From the NCBI GenBank assembly GCA_041160955.1, contig JBEAVK010000139.1, forward strand, positions 1-9,176: DNA of 9,176 bases, written 5' to 3'. Each line of letters opens with the position of its first letter. Positions within the stretch are counted from its first letter, which is position 1. The translations under genes were made by a program, and so were the position numbers. The notes beneath the pieces were generated by a model. That model did not search any database and was not told the DNA's origin. It was given only the letters and a program-made list of their open reading frames with translations. Source of the stretch: M3007 sp041160955 (GTDB lineage Bacteria; Bacteroidota; Bacteroidia; Chitinophagales; Saprospiraceae). This document shows positions 1 through 7,187 of the stretch, piece by piece.

Positions 1-1
1 A

Positions 2-187
2 TTCGACCGGATCACTCCCAAAGAATACGAAATATTAATTGATGTAGTAGAAGGCTTAAGCAATGAAAAAATAAGTGAAAAGCATTTTGTCTCGATCAAT
101 ACCGTAAAGACGCACCTGAAATGAGTATTTACAAAACTCGACATCAATAGCCGTACGCAAGTATCGCTAAAAATGCGTAAAACATGA
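2..187 (+). pseudogene. LuxR/GerE-type HTH C-terminal fragment with in-frame stop
   Basis: Reading from base 2, the translation gives a LuxR-type helix-turn-helix: ITPKEYEIL, then EGLSNEKISEKHF, then VSINTVKTHLK, a TGA stop at 122-124, and VFTKLDINSRTQ before a final TGA at 185-187. In the family the position after THLK is usually R, K or N, so a single CGA-to-TGA change would explain the break. Such domains form the DNA-binding end of NarL/FixJ response regulators and similar regulators. The upstream part lies outside the window, so the input domain is unknown. The residues after the stop still match the family, which argues for a recent nonsense mutation, a sequencing error, or less likely a shortened but working protein. 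It converges on the dioxygenase gene. Confidence 0.7.
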
Positions 188-249
188 TAATAAAATCGGG
201 TAATAATACGGTATATTATGGGAAGATAAAATGGCCGCACTGCAACTAA

Positions 250-296
250 GGACGATGTTGTTTTCTATTAAATTTTAACAAAAAACAACATCGCCC
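250..296. repeat. Long inverted repeat (hairpin) between convergent genes
   Basis: GATGTTGTTTT-type arms at 250-264 and 282-296 pair over 12 consecutive bases (253-264 with 282-293), then one A/C mismatch, then two more G-C pairs, around a 17-base AT-rich loop. It sits between the LuxR fragment and the 3' end of the dioxygenase gene, about 70 bases past that gene's stop, so it may act as a shared transcription end. No T-run follows the stem on either strand, so a standard intrinsic terminator is not shown. The word GGCCGC occurs on either side, at 233-238 and 311-316. Confidence 0.6.
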
Positions 297-365
297 ATAC
301 AATCCTTTCCGGCCGCTAGAACGTAACTTAAAAAAACGTGCCTGATTCCAAATTTAATCCAAACA

Positions 366-1766
366 TTAATTTTCCGAAAAAACGGAATTTCCTTGATTGA
401 CCCATTCGTTCATACCGCCTGAATAGTTTTTTACGTTGTTGAAACCATATTTAGCAAGCAATGATGTTGCAATCGTGGCTCTATCACCACTTTGACAATG
501 AATTACGATTTGCTTATCTTTACTCAATTTTTCTATATTTTGAGGCAAAGTGCCGACAAAAATATTTTCAGCACCCTTCACATGAGCCGTATTGAACTCA
601 GAAACGCCACGGACATCAATGATTTGAACATCGGTTTTATTCAAAAGTGTTTTAAACTCTTCTATCGAAATAATTTCACTTTTTGCAAGTGGTAAACCCA
701 TCGCTGCTACATCAGATGTTATGAAACCATAAATATTATCCAAACCGATGCGCATCAATTTGCGCGTAAGGTCGTCCATTTTATCTTCATCAGCGACCAA
801 AATAAACGGTTCTTCGTAGGTCAAAAACCAACCCATCCAAGTTGCAAAAGCATTATTTCCTTGGATATTGATGCTGCCAACGATATGTCCTTGGGCAAAA
901 TCTGCTTTGCTACGTGTATCAATGACTTTAATACCTTTATTCATGGCCTCCGCAAAACTTGACGCTGATAGCTGTGCGTGTTTGGGGACAGAAGTTAACA
1001 ATGGACGGTCAACTTTATTTAGTTTTTTCATCATGGCAAAATACTTTGGCGGCTCAGGTTGGTCTGCCAAAAGAAATTTTACAAAGCCGTCGCGGTCATT
1101 TTCGTATTGCAATGCCCAGTTTCTTACTTTTTCGTAGCCAACGGTTGTACTAGGTACTGCACCCAATGCCTTGCCACAAGCCGAGCCTGCTCCATGCCCC
1201 GGCCATACTTGGACATAGTCAGGAATGTTACTGAATTTGTTGATGGATTTGTACATTTCGAGCGCACCAGCATCGGCTGTACCGGTAAAACCAGCGGCTT
1301 TTTCAAGCAAATCGGGTCTTCCAACATCACCAACAAACACAAAATCACCTGTAAATAACATAACTGGTTGCTTCGTTGCGGGGTGGTCGGTCAACAGAAA
1401 AGAGATACTTTCGGGGGTGTGACCTGGCGTGTGTAACACTTCAAGTGTCAAGTTACCCACTTTAATAACGCTACCGTCCTTTAAGCCTTCGTGCGCAAAT
1501 TCGTATAACCAACCTTCGCCACCTTCATCTGAAAGGTACATTTTAGCCCCCGTTACAGCGGCTAATTCTCTTGTACCTGTCAAAAAATCAGCGTGAATAT
1601 GTGTTTCCGTCAGATGCGTGATATTCATGTTATTTTGCTTCGCAATTTCGAGATAAGTATCAATATCTCGTTTGGCATCAATGACGATGGCTTCGCCTGT
1701 TTTTTGGCAACCAATGAAATAACTGGCTTGCGCTAAACTTTTATCATATACGTGTTGAAAAAACAT
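366..1766 (-). CDS. CstB-like persulfide dioxygenase with two rhodanese domains
   Basis: This 466-residue cytoplasmic protein joins an ETHE1-type metallo-beta-lactamase fold domain (about 1-245) to two rhodanese domains (about 265-355 and 368-460). The iron site is visible as THIHAD (H56, H58, D60), TPGH (H116) and FTGD (D141); GRPDLL and the GHGAGSACG loop (H191, C197) also fit the persulfide dioxygenase group. The first rhodanese has VADED where the catalytic cysteine loop should be, so it is probably inactive. The second has CQSGDR with C424. Staphylococcal CstB has this same order and about the same length (444 residues) and oxidises thiol persulfides to sulfite and thiosulfate. That reaction is inferred here from architecture. 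The start fits because the MBL fold begins at once and an A-rich leader precedes it. It has its own promoter at 1805-1849. Confidence 0.9.
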   Translation of the reverse strand: MFFQHVYDKSLAQASYFIGCQKTGEAIVIDAKRDIDTYLEIAKQNNMNITHLTETHIHADFLTGTRELAAVTGAKMYLSDEGGEGWLYEFAHEGLKDGSVIKVGNLTLEVLHTPGHTPESISFLLTDHPATKQPVMLFTGDFVFVGDVGRPDLLEKAAGFTGTADAGALEMYKSINKFSNIPDYVQVWPGHGAGSACGKALGAVPSTTVGYEKVRNWALQYENDRDGFVKFLLADQPEPPKYFAMMKKLNKVDRPLLTSVPKHAQLSASSFAEAMNKGIKVIDTRSKADFAQGHIVGSINIQGNNAFATWMGWFLTYEEPFILVADEDKMDDLTRKLMRIGLDNIYGFITSDVAAMGLPLAKSEIISIEEFKTLLNKTDVQIIDVRGVSEFNTAHVKGAENIFVGTLPQNIEKLSKDKQIVIHCQSGDRATIATSLLAKYGFNNVKNYSGGMNEWVNQGNSVFSEN

Positions 1767-1804
1767 GTTATATATTTTTTAAAAAAATGATGTAATTTAT
1801 GGTA

Positions 1805-1849
1805 CAAAAGTGGCGCTTATTTCTGTATTGAAATGGCGACTTTTGTTAC
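1805..1849 (-). promoter_or_regulatory. Promoter of the dioxygenase gene with CRP-like site A
   Basis: In gene orientation, GTAACAAAAGTCGC (1849-1836) lies upstream of CACTTTTG (1812-1805), one mismatch from the Bacteroidota -7 box TAnnTTTG. The site centre is 34 bp from the box centre. The outer bases GAAATG/CATTTC (1830-1835 and 1849-1854) form an additional palindrome around it. The ATG is 39 bases past the box. Two more copies of this arrangement occur in the window. Confidence 0.55.
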
Positions 1850-1876
1850 ATTTCGAAACGAAAACCCTTACTTTCG

Positions 1877-1907
1877 CAAAAAACCTGTTACTTACTGGCG
1901 TTTTTTG
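1877..1907 (-). terminator. Possible terminator after the peroxiredoxin gene
   Basis: CAAAAAAC (1877-1884) and GTTTTTTG (1900-1907) are perfect 8-base inverted arms around a 15-base loop, 37 bases past the peroxiredoxin stop. On the minus strand the downstream arm ends in a run of six T, as in an intrinsic terminator, but the stem is weak (mostly A-T). It would separate peroxiredoxin transcription from the dioxygenase promoter just beyond. Confidence 0.4.
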
Positions 1908-1943
1908 ATTTATTGGTTTGTTGTTTTACTTCTTTCACGGTAT

Positions 1944-2591
1944 TTATAAAGATTTCTTCGCCAAATACCAATCTACCATTTCCAAATCACTTGCCTTGCG
2001 TTCTGCTAAGGCGGCAACAGTTTTGGGCGCACCTACTATAACTTTATCGCCTGGCTCCCAGTCAAGAGGCATAGCCACTTTATACTCATCAGATGTTTGA
2101 AGCGCAATTAAAGCGCGTTTAATTTCTGCCATATTTCTTCCGACATTGAGAGGGTAGTACATAATTAAGCGCACCTTTCCTTCAGTATCCATAATAAAAA
2201 CGGCTCTTACAGCGGCAGTTTCGCTTTCGCCGGGTTGAAGCATACCATACAATTTTGATACACTCATGTCAATATCGGCAACAATCGGAAACTCAAATAA
2301 AACGCCAGTTTTTTCGTGTACGGCATTGACCCAAGCAATATGTGCATGAATACTGTCAATACTCAAACCCATAAGTTTGGTGTTTTTACTAGCAAAAAAA
2401 TCTTTTTCTTTTGCAAAACCACTCATTTCTGTTGTACAAACGGGGGTAAAATCAGCGGGGTGTGAAAAGAAAACAACCCAGCTCCCTTTATTGTATTCAG
2501 AAAACTGAATATCACCCGTTGTTGTGGTCGCTTTAAAATCGGGTGCTTTGTCGCCAATACGTGGCATTGAATACGCAACTTGATTATCCAT
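1944..2591 (-). CDS. 1-Cys peroxiredoxin (Prx6 type)
   Basis: The 215-residue product reduces peroxides through one peroxidatic cysteine. The active-site pattern PADFTPVC gives P45, T49 and C52, and R129 in AAVRAVFIMD is the conserved arginine. C52 is the only cysteine, so there is no resolving cysteine and an outside thiol or a partner must complete the cycle. The C-terminal part (about 150-215), with MPLDWEPGDKVIVGAP, is the extended domain of the Prx6/AhpE-like 1-Cys group and is full length. It lies 136 bp after the TauE/SafE gene with no clear promoter of its own, so it is probably co-transcribed with it. Within a sulfur cluster it could deal with peroxide, or with persulfide or sulfenic species; that is inference. 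Confidence 0.92.
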   Translation of the reverse strand: MDNQVAYSMPRIGDKAPDFKATTTTGDIQFSEYNKGSWVVFFSHPADFTPVCTTEMSGFAKEKDFFASKNTKLMGLSIDSIHAHIAWVNAVHEKTGVLFEFPIVADIDMSVSKLYGMLQPGESETAAVRAVFIMDTEGKVRLIMYYPLNVGRNMAEIKRALIALQTSDEYKVAMPLDWEPGDKVIVGAPKTVAALAERKASDLEMVDWYLAKKSL

Positions 2592-2727
2592 TATTTATTT
2601 TTATTAAAAATTAAAAGTTTAAATTTTAAAATTTCCATCGTTTTTCGGATGAAATCGTTTGACATTCGGAGTGGGCGCAAAAAGGCCGAGTTGAAAATGT
2701 TGATTAATTGTGTACACGCATCTTATA

Positions 2728-3531
2728 TTACTTCAAAAACAACTCTTTTACAATGATATAAATTCCCATTACCAATACAAACCAACCAAAAGCAGTTTTT
2801 AATTTATCACCCGCAATTTTTTTAGAGAGGAATATCCCCACAAAAATACCGATGACTGCCGCTAGTGTGAAACTGCCCAAAAGTATCCAATCTATTACTT
2901 CATCGCCTTGCATGTCGCCTACAAAACCAATTAAAGATTTTGCGGCAATAATGAAAAGGGATGTACCAACCGCCAATTTCATAGGCATTTTAGCCAATAA
3001 AACCAAGGCGGGGATAATCAAAAAACCGCCACCAGCACCCACTAACCCAGTCAAAATACCAACAACTGCCCCCTCTAAAAGGATCATCGGATAGTTGTAA
3101 TGCATAGGCGTATTTTCATCGGTTACAACAGTTTTTTTATTTGGTAATATCATGGAGATAGAAGCCGCTATCATAACAACCGCAAATAAAACCATCAAAG
3201 CTATGGGCTTAGTTACAACAAAAGAGCCAACAGTCAGGATGTGTTTCGGAATAAGTGGCACTAACCACAGGCGGGTTAAAAAAACTGCGGTGATAGACGG
3301 AATACCAAATATGAGTACCGTTTTAAAATCTACTTTTTTCTGAGTGGCAGCCTGAACGCCGCCCACTAAAGCTGTTGTACCAACGATAAATAGTGAATAC
3401 GCTGTGGCCAAAACAGGTTCAACGCCCATGACATATACGAGTATCGGCACTGTCAGTATAGAGCCGCCACTACCGATCAAACCTAACGAAATACCGACAA
3501 TAACAGCTAAAAGAAGTCCTAAAATACCCAT
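2728..3531 (-). CDS. TauE/SafE family anion exporter (sulfite exporter type)
   Basis: A 267-residue integral inner-membrane protein with about eight hydrophobic segments arranged as two related halves. The family repeat shows as GLIGSGGSILTVP (about 17-29) followed by ATAYSLFIVGTTAL, and again as GLVGAGGGFLIIP (about 162-174) followed by AVGTSLFIIAAKSL. Family members are proposed to export sulfite, sulfoacetate or related sulfur anions. With a persulfide dioxygenase in the same block, sulfite export is the likely role here, but the substrate cannot be read from sequence. A CRP-like site with a perfect -7 box lies 61-100 bases upstream. The peroxiredoxin gene follows. Confidence 0.88.
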   Translation of the reverse strand: MGILGLLLAVIVGISLGLIGSGGSILTVPILVYVMGVEPVLATAYSLFIVGTTALVGGVQAATQKKVDFKTVLIFGIPSITAVFLTRLWLVPLIPKHILTVGSFVVTKPIALMVLFAVVMIAASISMILPNKKTVVTDENTPMHYNYPMILLEGAVVGILTGLVGAGGGFLIIPALVLLAKMPMKLAVGTSLFIIAAKSLIGFVGDMQGDEVIDWILLGSFTLAAVIGIFVGIFLSKKIAGDKLKTAFGWFVLVMGIYIIVKELFLK

Positions 3532-3591
3532 ATTATTTGAATTAATTTTTGAATTGACATTGATTTAAAGAACGGTGTCAAAATAATAGGA

Positions 3592-3638
3592 CAAAGGTAT
3601 GTAGCCTAAAATCTAAACATTGTGACAATTGTTACAAT
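3592..3638 (-). promoter_or_regulatory. Promoter of the TauE/SafE gene with CRP-like site B
   Basis: The palindrome TTGTGACAATTGTTACAA (3620-3637, 20 bp including the flanking A/T, one mismatched pair) fits the CRP-type form TGTGA-N6-TnACA. Its centre is 33 bp upstream of the centre of TACCTTTG (3599-3592, minus strand), an exact match to the Bacteroidota -7 box TAnnTTTG. This puts the site near -41, the class II activator position. It is the best preserved of the three sites in this window. Confidence 0.75.
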
Positions 3639-3715
3639 CCCCAAACAAGGCGAGCAATTGACTTTTTTAAGCCGAAATGGAAGTAACTGAGTTTTTATAA
3701 AAAACAAAGAATATC

Positions 3716-3760
3716 TATCAGACGACTGATACGCTTTGTTATTTACCCTCTGTCCAGAGG
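3716..3760 (-). terminator. Possible hairpins at the end of the regulator gene
   Basis: Two short palindromes follow the Crp/Fnr stop: CCTCTG-TC-CAGAGG (3747-3760) and TATCAG-ACGA-CTGATA (3716-3731). On the minus strand the second is followed about 10 bases later by TTTGTTTTTT. They may mark the transcript end of the porin-regulator operon. The stems are only 5-6 bp, so this is weak. Confidence 0.3.
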
Positions 3761-3765
3761 TATTT

Positions 3766-4413
3766 CTAATCATTAATGGCCTTCAGGAGTTTTATTTCGT
3801 TGCGGTACAAAATAACTTTTCCATCATTCTCAAGTTGTTTCAATAAACGAGAAATAACTACCCTAGAAGTTGCCATTTCATCAGCAATAAGATAATGCGA
3901 TGCTTTTACGATACTAGACCCAGAAAGGCGTTGTTTTTCTTTTAAATATTGGATAAGACGTTGGTCTAATTTTTGAAAAGCGATGCTTTCAATAGACTTG
4001 AGCATTTCATTAAAACGCTCGTTGAAACTGCGCATGATGTATCTTTTCCATGACGGATACTTACACAACCATTCGTCCAATTTGCCATGAGGAATACCGA
4101 TCAACTCAACGTCATCTTCGGCGATTGCGCGGATCTCACTTTTTTTTGCTTCCATGCAACAACTATAAGCCATGGAGCAACTTTCGGTGCTTGACAGGTA
4201 ATAAAGCAGTAATTCCTTTCCATTATCATCTTTGCGCAATACTTTTACCGTTCCTTTCACAATAAAGGGCATCATTTGGATATATTTATCATAATCCATG
4301 ATGACATCGCCTTCTTTAAATATTTTAGGCTCCCCTAATGCTTCAATTTCTTTAATAAGATTGGGTTCAAATATCGCTGTTAGTTGTCTGTTTAGTATCA
4401 TTTTGAGTATCAT
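3766..4413 (-). CDS. Crp/Fnr family transcription regulator
   Basis: The 215-residue protein has an N-terminal cyclic-nucleotide-binding-like domain (about 15-125), a long dimerisation helix (about 125-160) and a C-terminal winged helix (about 165-213). The recognition helix lies in ADEMATSRVVISRLLKQLE (S183, R184, S188, R189), typical of Bacteroidota members. It lacks the FNR N-terminal cysteine set for a 4Fe-4S cluster, but C79, C85 and C86 lie close together in the sensor domain (ESCSMAYSCCME), with C117 further on. M1 and M5 are both possible starts; M1 is taken as the longest. It is 26 bp after the porin gene, clearly one operon. It is the natural candidate to bind the CRP-like sites at three other promoters here; ligand and target are inferred. 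Confidence 0.92.
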   Translation of the reverse strand: MILKMILNRQLTAIFEPNLIKEIEALGEPKIFKEGDVIMDYDKYIQMMPFIVKGTVKVLRKDDNGKELLLYYLSSTESCSMAYSCCMEAKKSEIRAIAEDDVELIGIPHGKLDEWLCKYPSWKRYIMRSFNERFNEMLKSIESIAFQKLDQRLIQYLKEKQRLSGSSIVKASHYLIADEMATSRVVISRLLKQLENDGKVILYRNEIKLLKAIND

Positions 4414-4439
4414 TGATTGTTTTTTACCTGTTTTTTGAC

Positions 4440-5873
4440 CTAAAAATGGTAATTTAATATAAAATTATAAAGTGTCACATTGACTTTATTAATCACAAAT
4501 CTATCATTATTATAGGTCTCTCCCTGGTTTATTTTATGAACGAATAACAATTGTGCCTCCAGACCTTTTAATACTCCTACAAATGAGTAACGAATATCAA
4601 TATTTATTTGCGCATAAGAAGGCAGTCCGTATTTATTAAGCCTATAGTTTTTAACATCAGGCAAATCGTAATAGCCTACTGCTATTGCTGTTTTTAGGCG
4701 TTTTTGGGGTATGTTATAGTTTATTTTACCCATTATAGCATTCACATCACCCAAACCTTCATTTCTTTCACGCGGCATAAAAGTAAAAAACGGCTCTCTC
4801 CCCCATTCTCTTGGCATAAGATACCTCCCCGCAGCGGTAATCCTATTGTAGTTAACAGAGGTCTCCCAAGTTTTGTTTTTCCAACCAACTCTTACACCAA
4901 ACGAGATAGCCTTTCCGCCTTTTTCAAAATAAGATTTTAGCGGGTCTTCATGACCTCCCTCTTTCACGGCATCCTGCCGAATAAACTGCCCTGCAACAAG
5001 GAATTTTGATCTGTTTTTTGAAGGGAGTTCTGCGTCCACTTGCAACATGGTGGTATTAAACAAATTTTCTGCATACACTTCCCATGCTTGCAGTTTTAAA
5101 ATCTCATTTGCTTTTATTGATATACCTAACATCCCCACGCCTTTGCTTTCCAACTGCCCAGCGTAGCCTGATTTTATCCCCTCGGCGTTGACACCGACGG
5201 GATACAGACCAATAGATTCTCCAACGCTATACCACTCTGTTGTACCTCGTGGCGAAATGGAATAGAGCCAACCGCCTTCAATTTTTGTGTTTTTAATTTC
5301 GTCAATTTGCGCCCAAATACCCTCCACACCTGTTGGGCGCATACGACCGTCTTGCAAGTTGATAAAAGGCGTATTTAAAAGCTGCTTTCCAAAAGTAAGG
5401 GACGATTTTCGGTAATTATACTTAAAAAAAAACTCCTCTAAACGGTCAATATTATTTCCATTTGTGGGGTCCTCATGGTCAAATAAACCGATTTCATAGC
5501 GGTTCATTTGACCCGTTGTAGCATCGGGTTTTGCAAAATTACTTGAACCTAAATTAAAGATATAAAAACCACTTACGCCAAATTGAAATCCATGAAACGC
5601 TGCGGTTTCGAACCGAACACCACCGCCTGCGGCATTGGCATAATAATCCGATAAATTTCGATCATTATCGGTTGCCATAAAATAATACCTGAAGTGACCG
5701 TGAAACTGTCCTTTTTTGAAGGCACTTAGTAGCGAAGTTGTATCTTCGGTCTGGTTTTGTTTACCTTTCCAGATGCCTGGTTTTTCATGCACTTCCTGAT
5801 GCTGGGCTTTGGTAGTCGCACTAAAACCCAAAATAAACGCAACTATTAATATGCGTATTTTTACGTATGTCAT
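4440..5873 (-). CDS. OprD-like outer-membrane porin
   Basis: The 477-residue protein starts with a signal peptide: K5 and R7, a hydrophobic stretch to about residue 18, and a likely cut after TKA (A23). The mature part alternates polar and aromatic residues as in a beta-barrel, and ends in NYHF, with the terminal phenylalanine used for outer-membrane insertion. FHGHFRYYFM near the start, YANAAGGGVRFETAAFHGFQFG, and FGKQLLNTPFI with RMRPTGVEGIW downstream resemble the OprD family and related bacterial porins. These pass small solutes, often organic acids; the cargo here is unknown. Being in an operon with the regulator and next to thiosulfate-type transporter genes suggests a sulfur compound. 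No CRP-like site or perfect -7 box was found upstream. Confidence 0.8.
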   Translation of the reverse strand: MTYVKIRILIVAFILGFSATTKAQHQEVHEKPGIWKGKQNQTEDTTSLLSAFKKGQFHGHFRYYFMATDNDRNLSDYYANAAGGGVRFETAAFHGFQFGVSGFYIFNLGSSNFAKPDATTGQMNRYEIGLFDHEDPTNGNNIDRLEEFFFKYNYRKSSLTFGKQLLNTPFINLQDGRMRPTGVEGIWAQIDEIKNTKIEGGWLYSISPRGTTEWYSVGESIGLYPVGVNAEGIKSGYAGQLESKGVGMLGISIKANEILKLQAWEVYAENLFNTTMLQVDAELPSKNRSKFLVAGQFIRQDAVKEGGHEDPLKSYFEKGGKAISFGVRVGWKNKTWETSVNYNRITAAGRYLMPREWGREPFFTFMPRERNEGLGDVNAIMGKINYNIPQKRLKTAIAVGYYDLPDVKNYRLNKYGLPSYAQINIDIRYSFVGVLKGLEAQLLFVHKINQGETYNNDRFVINKVNVTLYNFILNYHF

Positions 5874-5954
5874 TTTTTTAACAAAAACGGATTATATTAT
5901 AGGATTAAGGGTGAATAGCGATAATCTATTTCACCACATTGATGTTATTATGTA

Positions 5955-6074
5955 CTATATTGCCCAATCCAAACAAACAATTATAGTAGCCCCAAGCCAT
6001 AGAGGAACGCTATGAGGTGTTTTACTACCATCTATCAGAAACTGTTTTTGATTCCCTTTTCCATAGGTCGTCAT
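5955..6074 (-). CDS. Possible small membrane protein, 39 residues, unknown
   Basis: An ATG ORF not matched to any family I know. It begins MTTYGKGNQKQF, continues with a polar stretch to about residue 22, and ends with a hydrophobic tail (VPLWLGATIIVCLDWAI, 23-39) that could be one short membrane segment. The leader is A-rich (AAAAGAAA right before ATG), as for other genes here. It lies 60 bp after the second YeeE/YedE half and 81 bp before the porin gene, on the same strand, so it could be the last gene of the transporter operon. The polar-then-hydrophobic layout is what raises it above a random ORF; at this length chance is still quite possible. Confidence 0.35.
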   Translation of the reverse strand: MTTYGKGNQKQFLIDGSKTPHSVPLWLGATIIVCLDWAI

Positions 6075-6134
6075 TTTCTTTTAAAAGGTTGAAACATTTG
6101 ATTAAAAAAATAGAAAAAAATTGGAAAAAGCGAT

Positions 6135-6548
6135 TTAATTTGGTAATCTATCTTTCAAATAGCCATATAGGTATGTACCAACAATAGCAAAAAAGAATAC
6201 GACTATCATTCCAAAATAACCATATCCTATATTAACGACCATTGGGCCTGGACAAGCCCCGCTCAATGCCCAACCTAGGCCGAAAATTGTTCCGCCCAAC
6301 AAATAACGGATAATGGATTTTTCTTTCGGGTAAAAGGTAATAGGGTTGCCGTAAAAATCCTTTATATGGAATTTTTTAATTAAGAATACACCCAATACGC
6401 CAAGCACAACGGCTGTGCCGATGATACCATACATATGAAATGCTTGAAAACGGAACATTTCTTGAATCCGATACCACGAAAACGCCTCCGATTTTGCCAT
6501 TACGATACCAAAAACAATACCCAATATAAGGAATTTTATAAATTTCAT
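6135..6548 (-). CDS. YeeE/YedE-type transporter, second half (DUF6691-like)
   Basis: A 137-residue membrane protein with about four hydrophobic segments. The family signature is GGTIFGLGWALSGACPGP (about 85-102), with C99 in the S-G-A-C-P-G motif that in TsuA-type proteins lines the thiosulfate path. YeeE/YedE proteins such as TsuA are usually single chains of about 330-350 residues; here the function is split over two genes and this is the shorter part. It probably pairs with the 185-residue product encoded 34 bp upstream. Thiosulfate uptake is the best-known activity of the family; the substrate here is inferred. Confidence 0.85.
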   Translation of the reverse strand: MKFIKFLILGIVFGIVMAKSEAFSWYRIQEMFRFQAFHMYGIIGTAVVLGVLGVFLIKKFHIKDFYGNPITFYPKEKSIIRYLLGGTIFGLGWALSGACPGPMVVNIGYGYFGMIVVFFFAIVGTYLYGYLKDRLPN

Positions 6549-6582
6549 GATTGTGTTTTAATTAAAACCTCTTTTTAAGGGT

Positions 6583-7140
6583 TTAAAATATGAATGGAAA
6601 TAATACAAAAGTCATTAATAAACCACCAATAAAAAAGCCAATAACGGCAATCAATGACGGCAATTGAAGGTCGGACAATCCACTAATCGCGTGACCAGAC
6701 GTGCAGCCACCTGCGTATCGCGCGCCAAAACCGACCAATAAACCACCAATTGCTAATATTAAAAAACCTTTTAAACTAAAAATGGCTTGAACACTAAATA
6801 ACTCGTCTGGTTGTGCTGAAACAGGTGCAGAAATACCCATTTTTGCGAGATCTTGTATCGTTTCAGCAGAAATACTCACAGGTGCGCCATTTGATAAAAA
6901 TTGATTCGTAATAAAACCACCAATGACCGCACCTACCAAAAATACGAGATTCCACATTTGGCTTTTCCAGTTAAAATCAAAAAATTTCACAGACTTGCCA
7001 CAGCCTACAGCCGAGCAAATCGTTCTTAAATTAGATGAAAAACCAAAGGACTGTCCGAAATAGAGCATAAAAAACATGATACTCGCTATCGCAGCACCTG
7101 AAAACCACCAAGACCATGTTTGCTTAATTAATTCTAACAT
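6583..7140 (-). CDS. YeeE/YedE-type transporter, first half (Sulf_transp)
   Basis: A 185-residue membrane protein with about four to five hydrophobic segments. GFGARYAGGCTSGHAISG (about 137-154) is the family motif, with C146 in G-G-C-T-S-G-H, matching the cysteine motif that TsuA uses to relay thiosulfate. Two more cysteines sit early in the protein (C42 and C47, ICSAVGCG). A less conserved loop of about 35 residues (83-117) lies between membrane parts. It is followed after 34 bp by the complementary half and preceded after 47 bp by the rhodanese-stress fusion gene, so the three form one operon. Confidence 0.87.
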   Translation of the reverse strand: MLELIKQTWSWWFSGAAIASIMFFMLYFGQSFGFSSNLRTICSAVGCGKSVKFFDFNWKSQMWNLVFLVGAVIGGFITNQFLSNGAPVSISAETIQDLAKMGISAPVSAQPDELFSVQAIFSLKGFLILAIGGLLVGFGARYAGGCTSGHAISGLSDLQLPSLIAVIGFFIGGLLMTFVLFPFIF

Positions 7141-7187
7141 TTAAATACTTATTTGTTTGTAAAAGTTATTATTTTAAAAAAGGGGTA

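Noticed and set aside
868..1358. Overlapping plus-strand frames of 64-99 codons opposite the dioxygenase gene
   Set aside because: They lie antisense to a strongly matched protein and have no recognisable domains; they are shadows.
2592..2727. Separate promoter or CRP-like site for the peroxiredoxin gene
   Set aside because: Only a GTGTACAC palindrome (2710-2717) was found, far from the start and not matching the site form; no TAnnTTTG box is present.
5809..6015. Plus-strand 68-codon frame starting inside the porin gene
   Set aside because: It begins antisense to the porin signal peptide and shows no family features.
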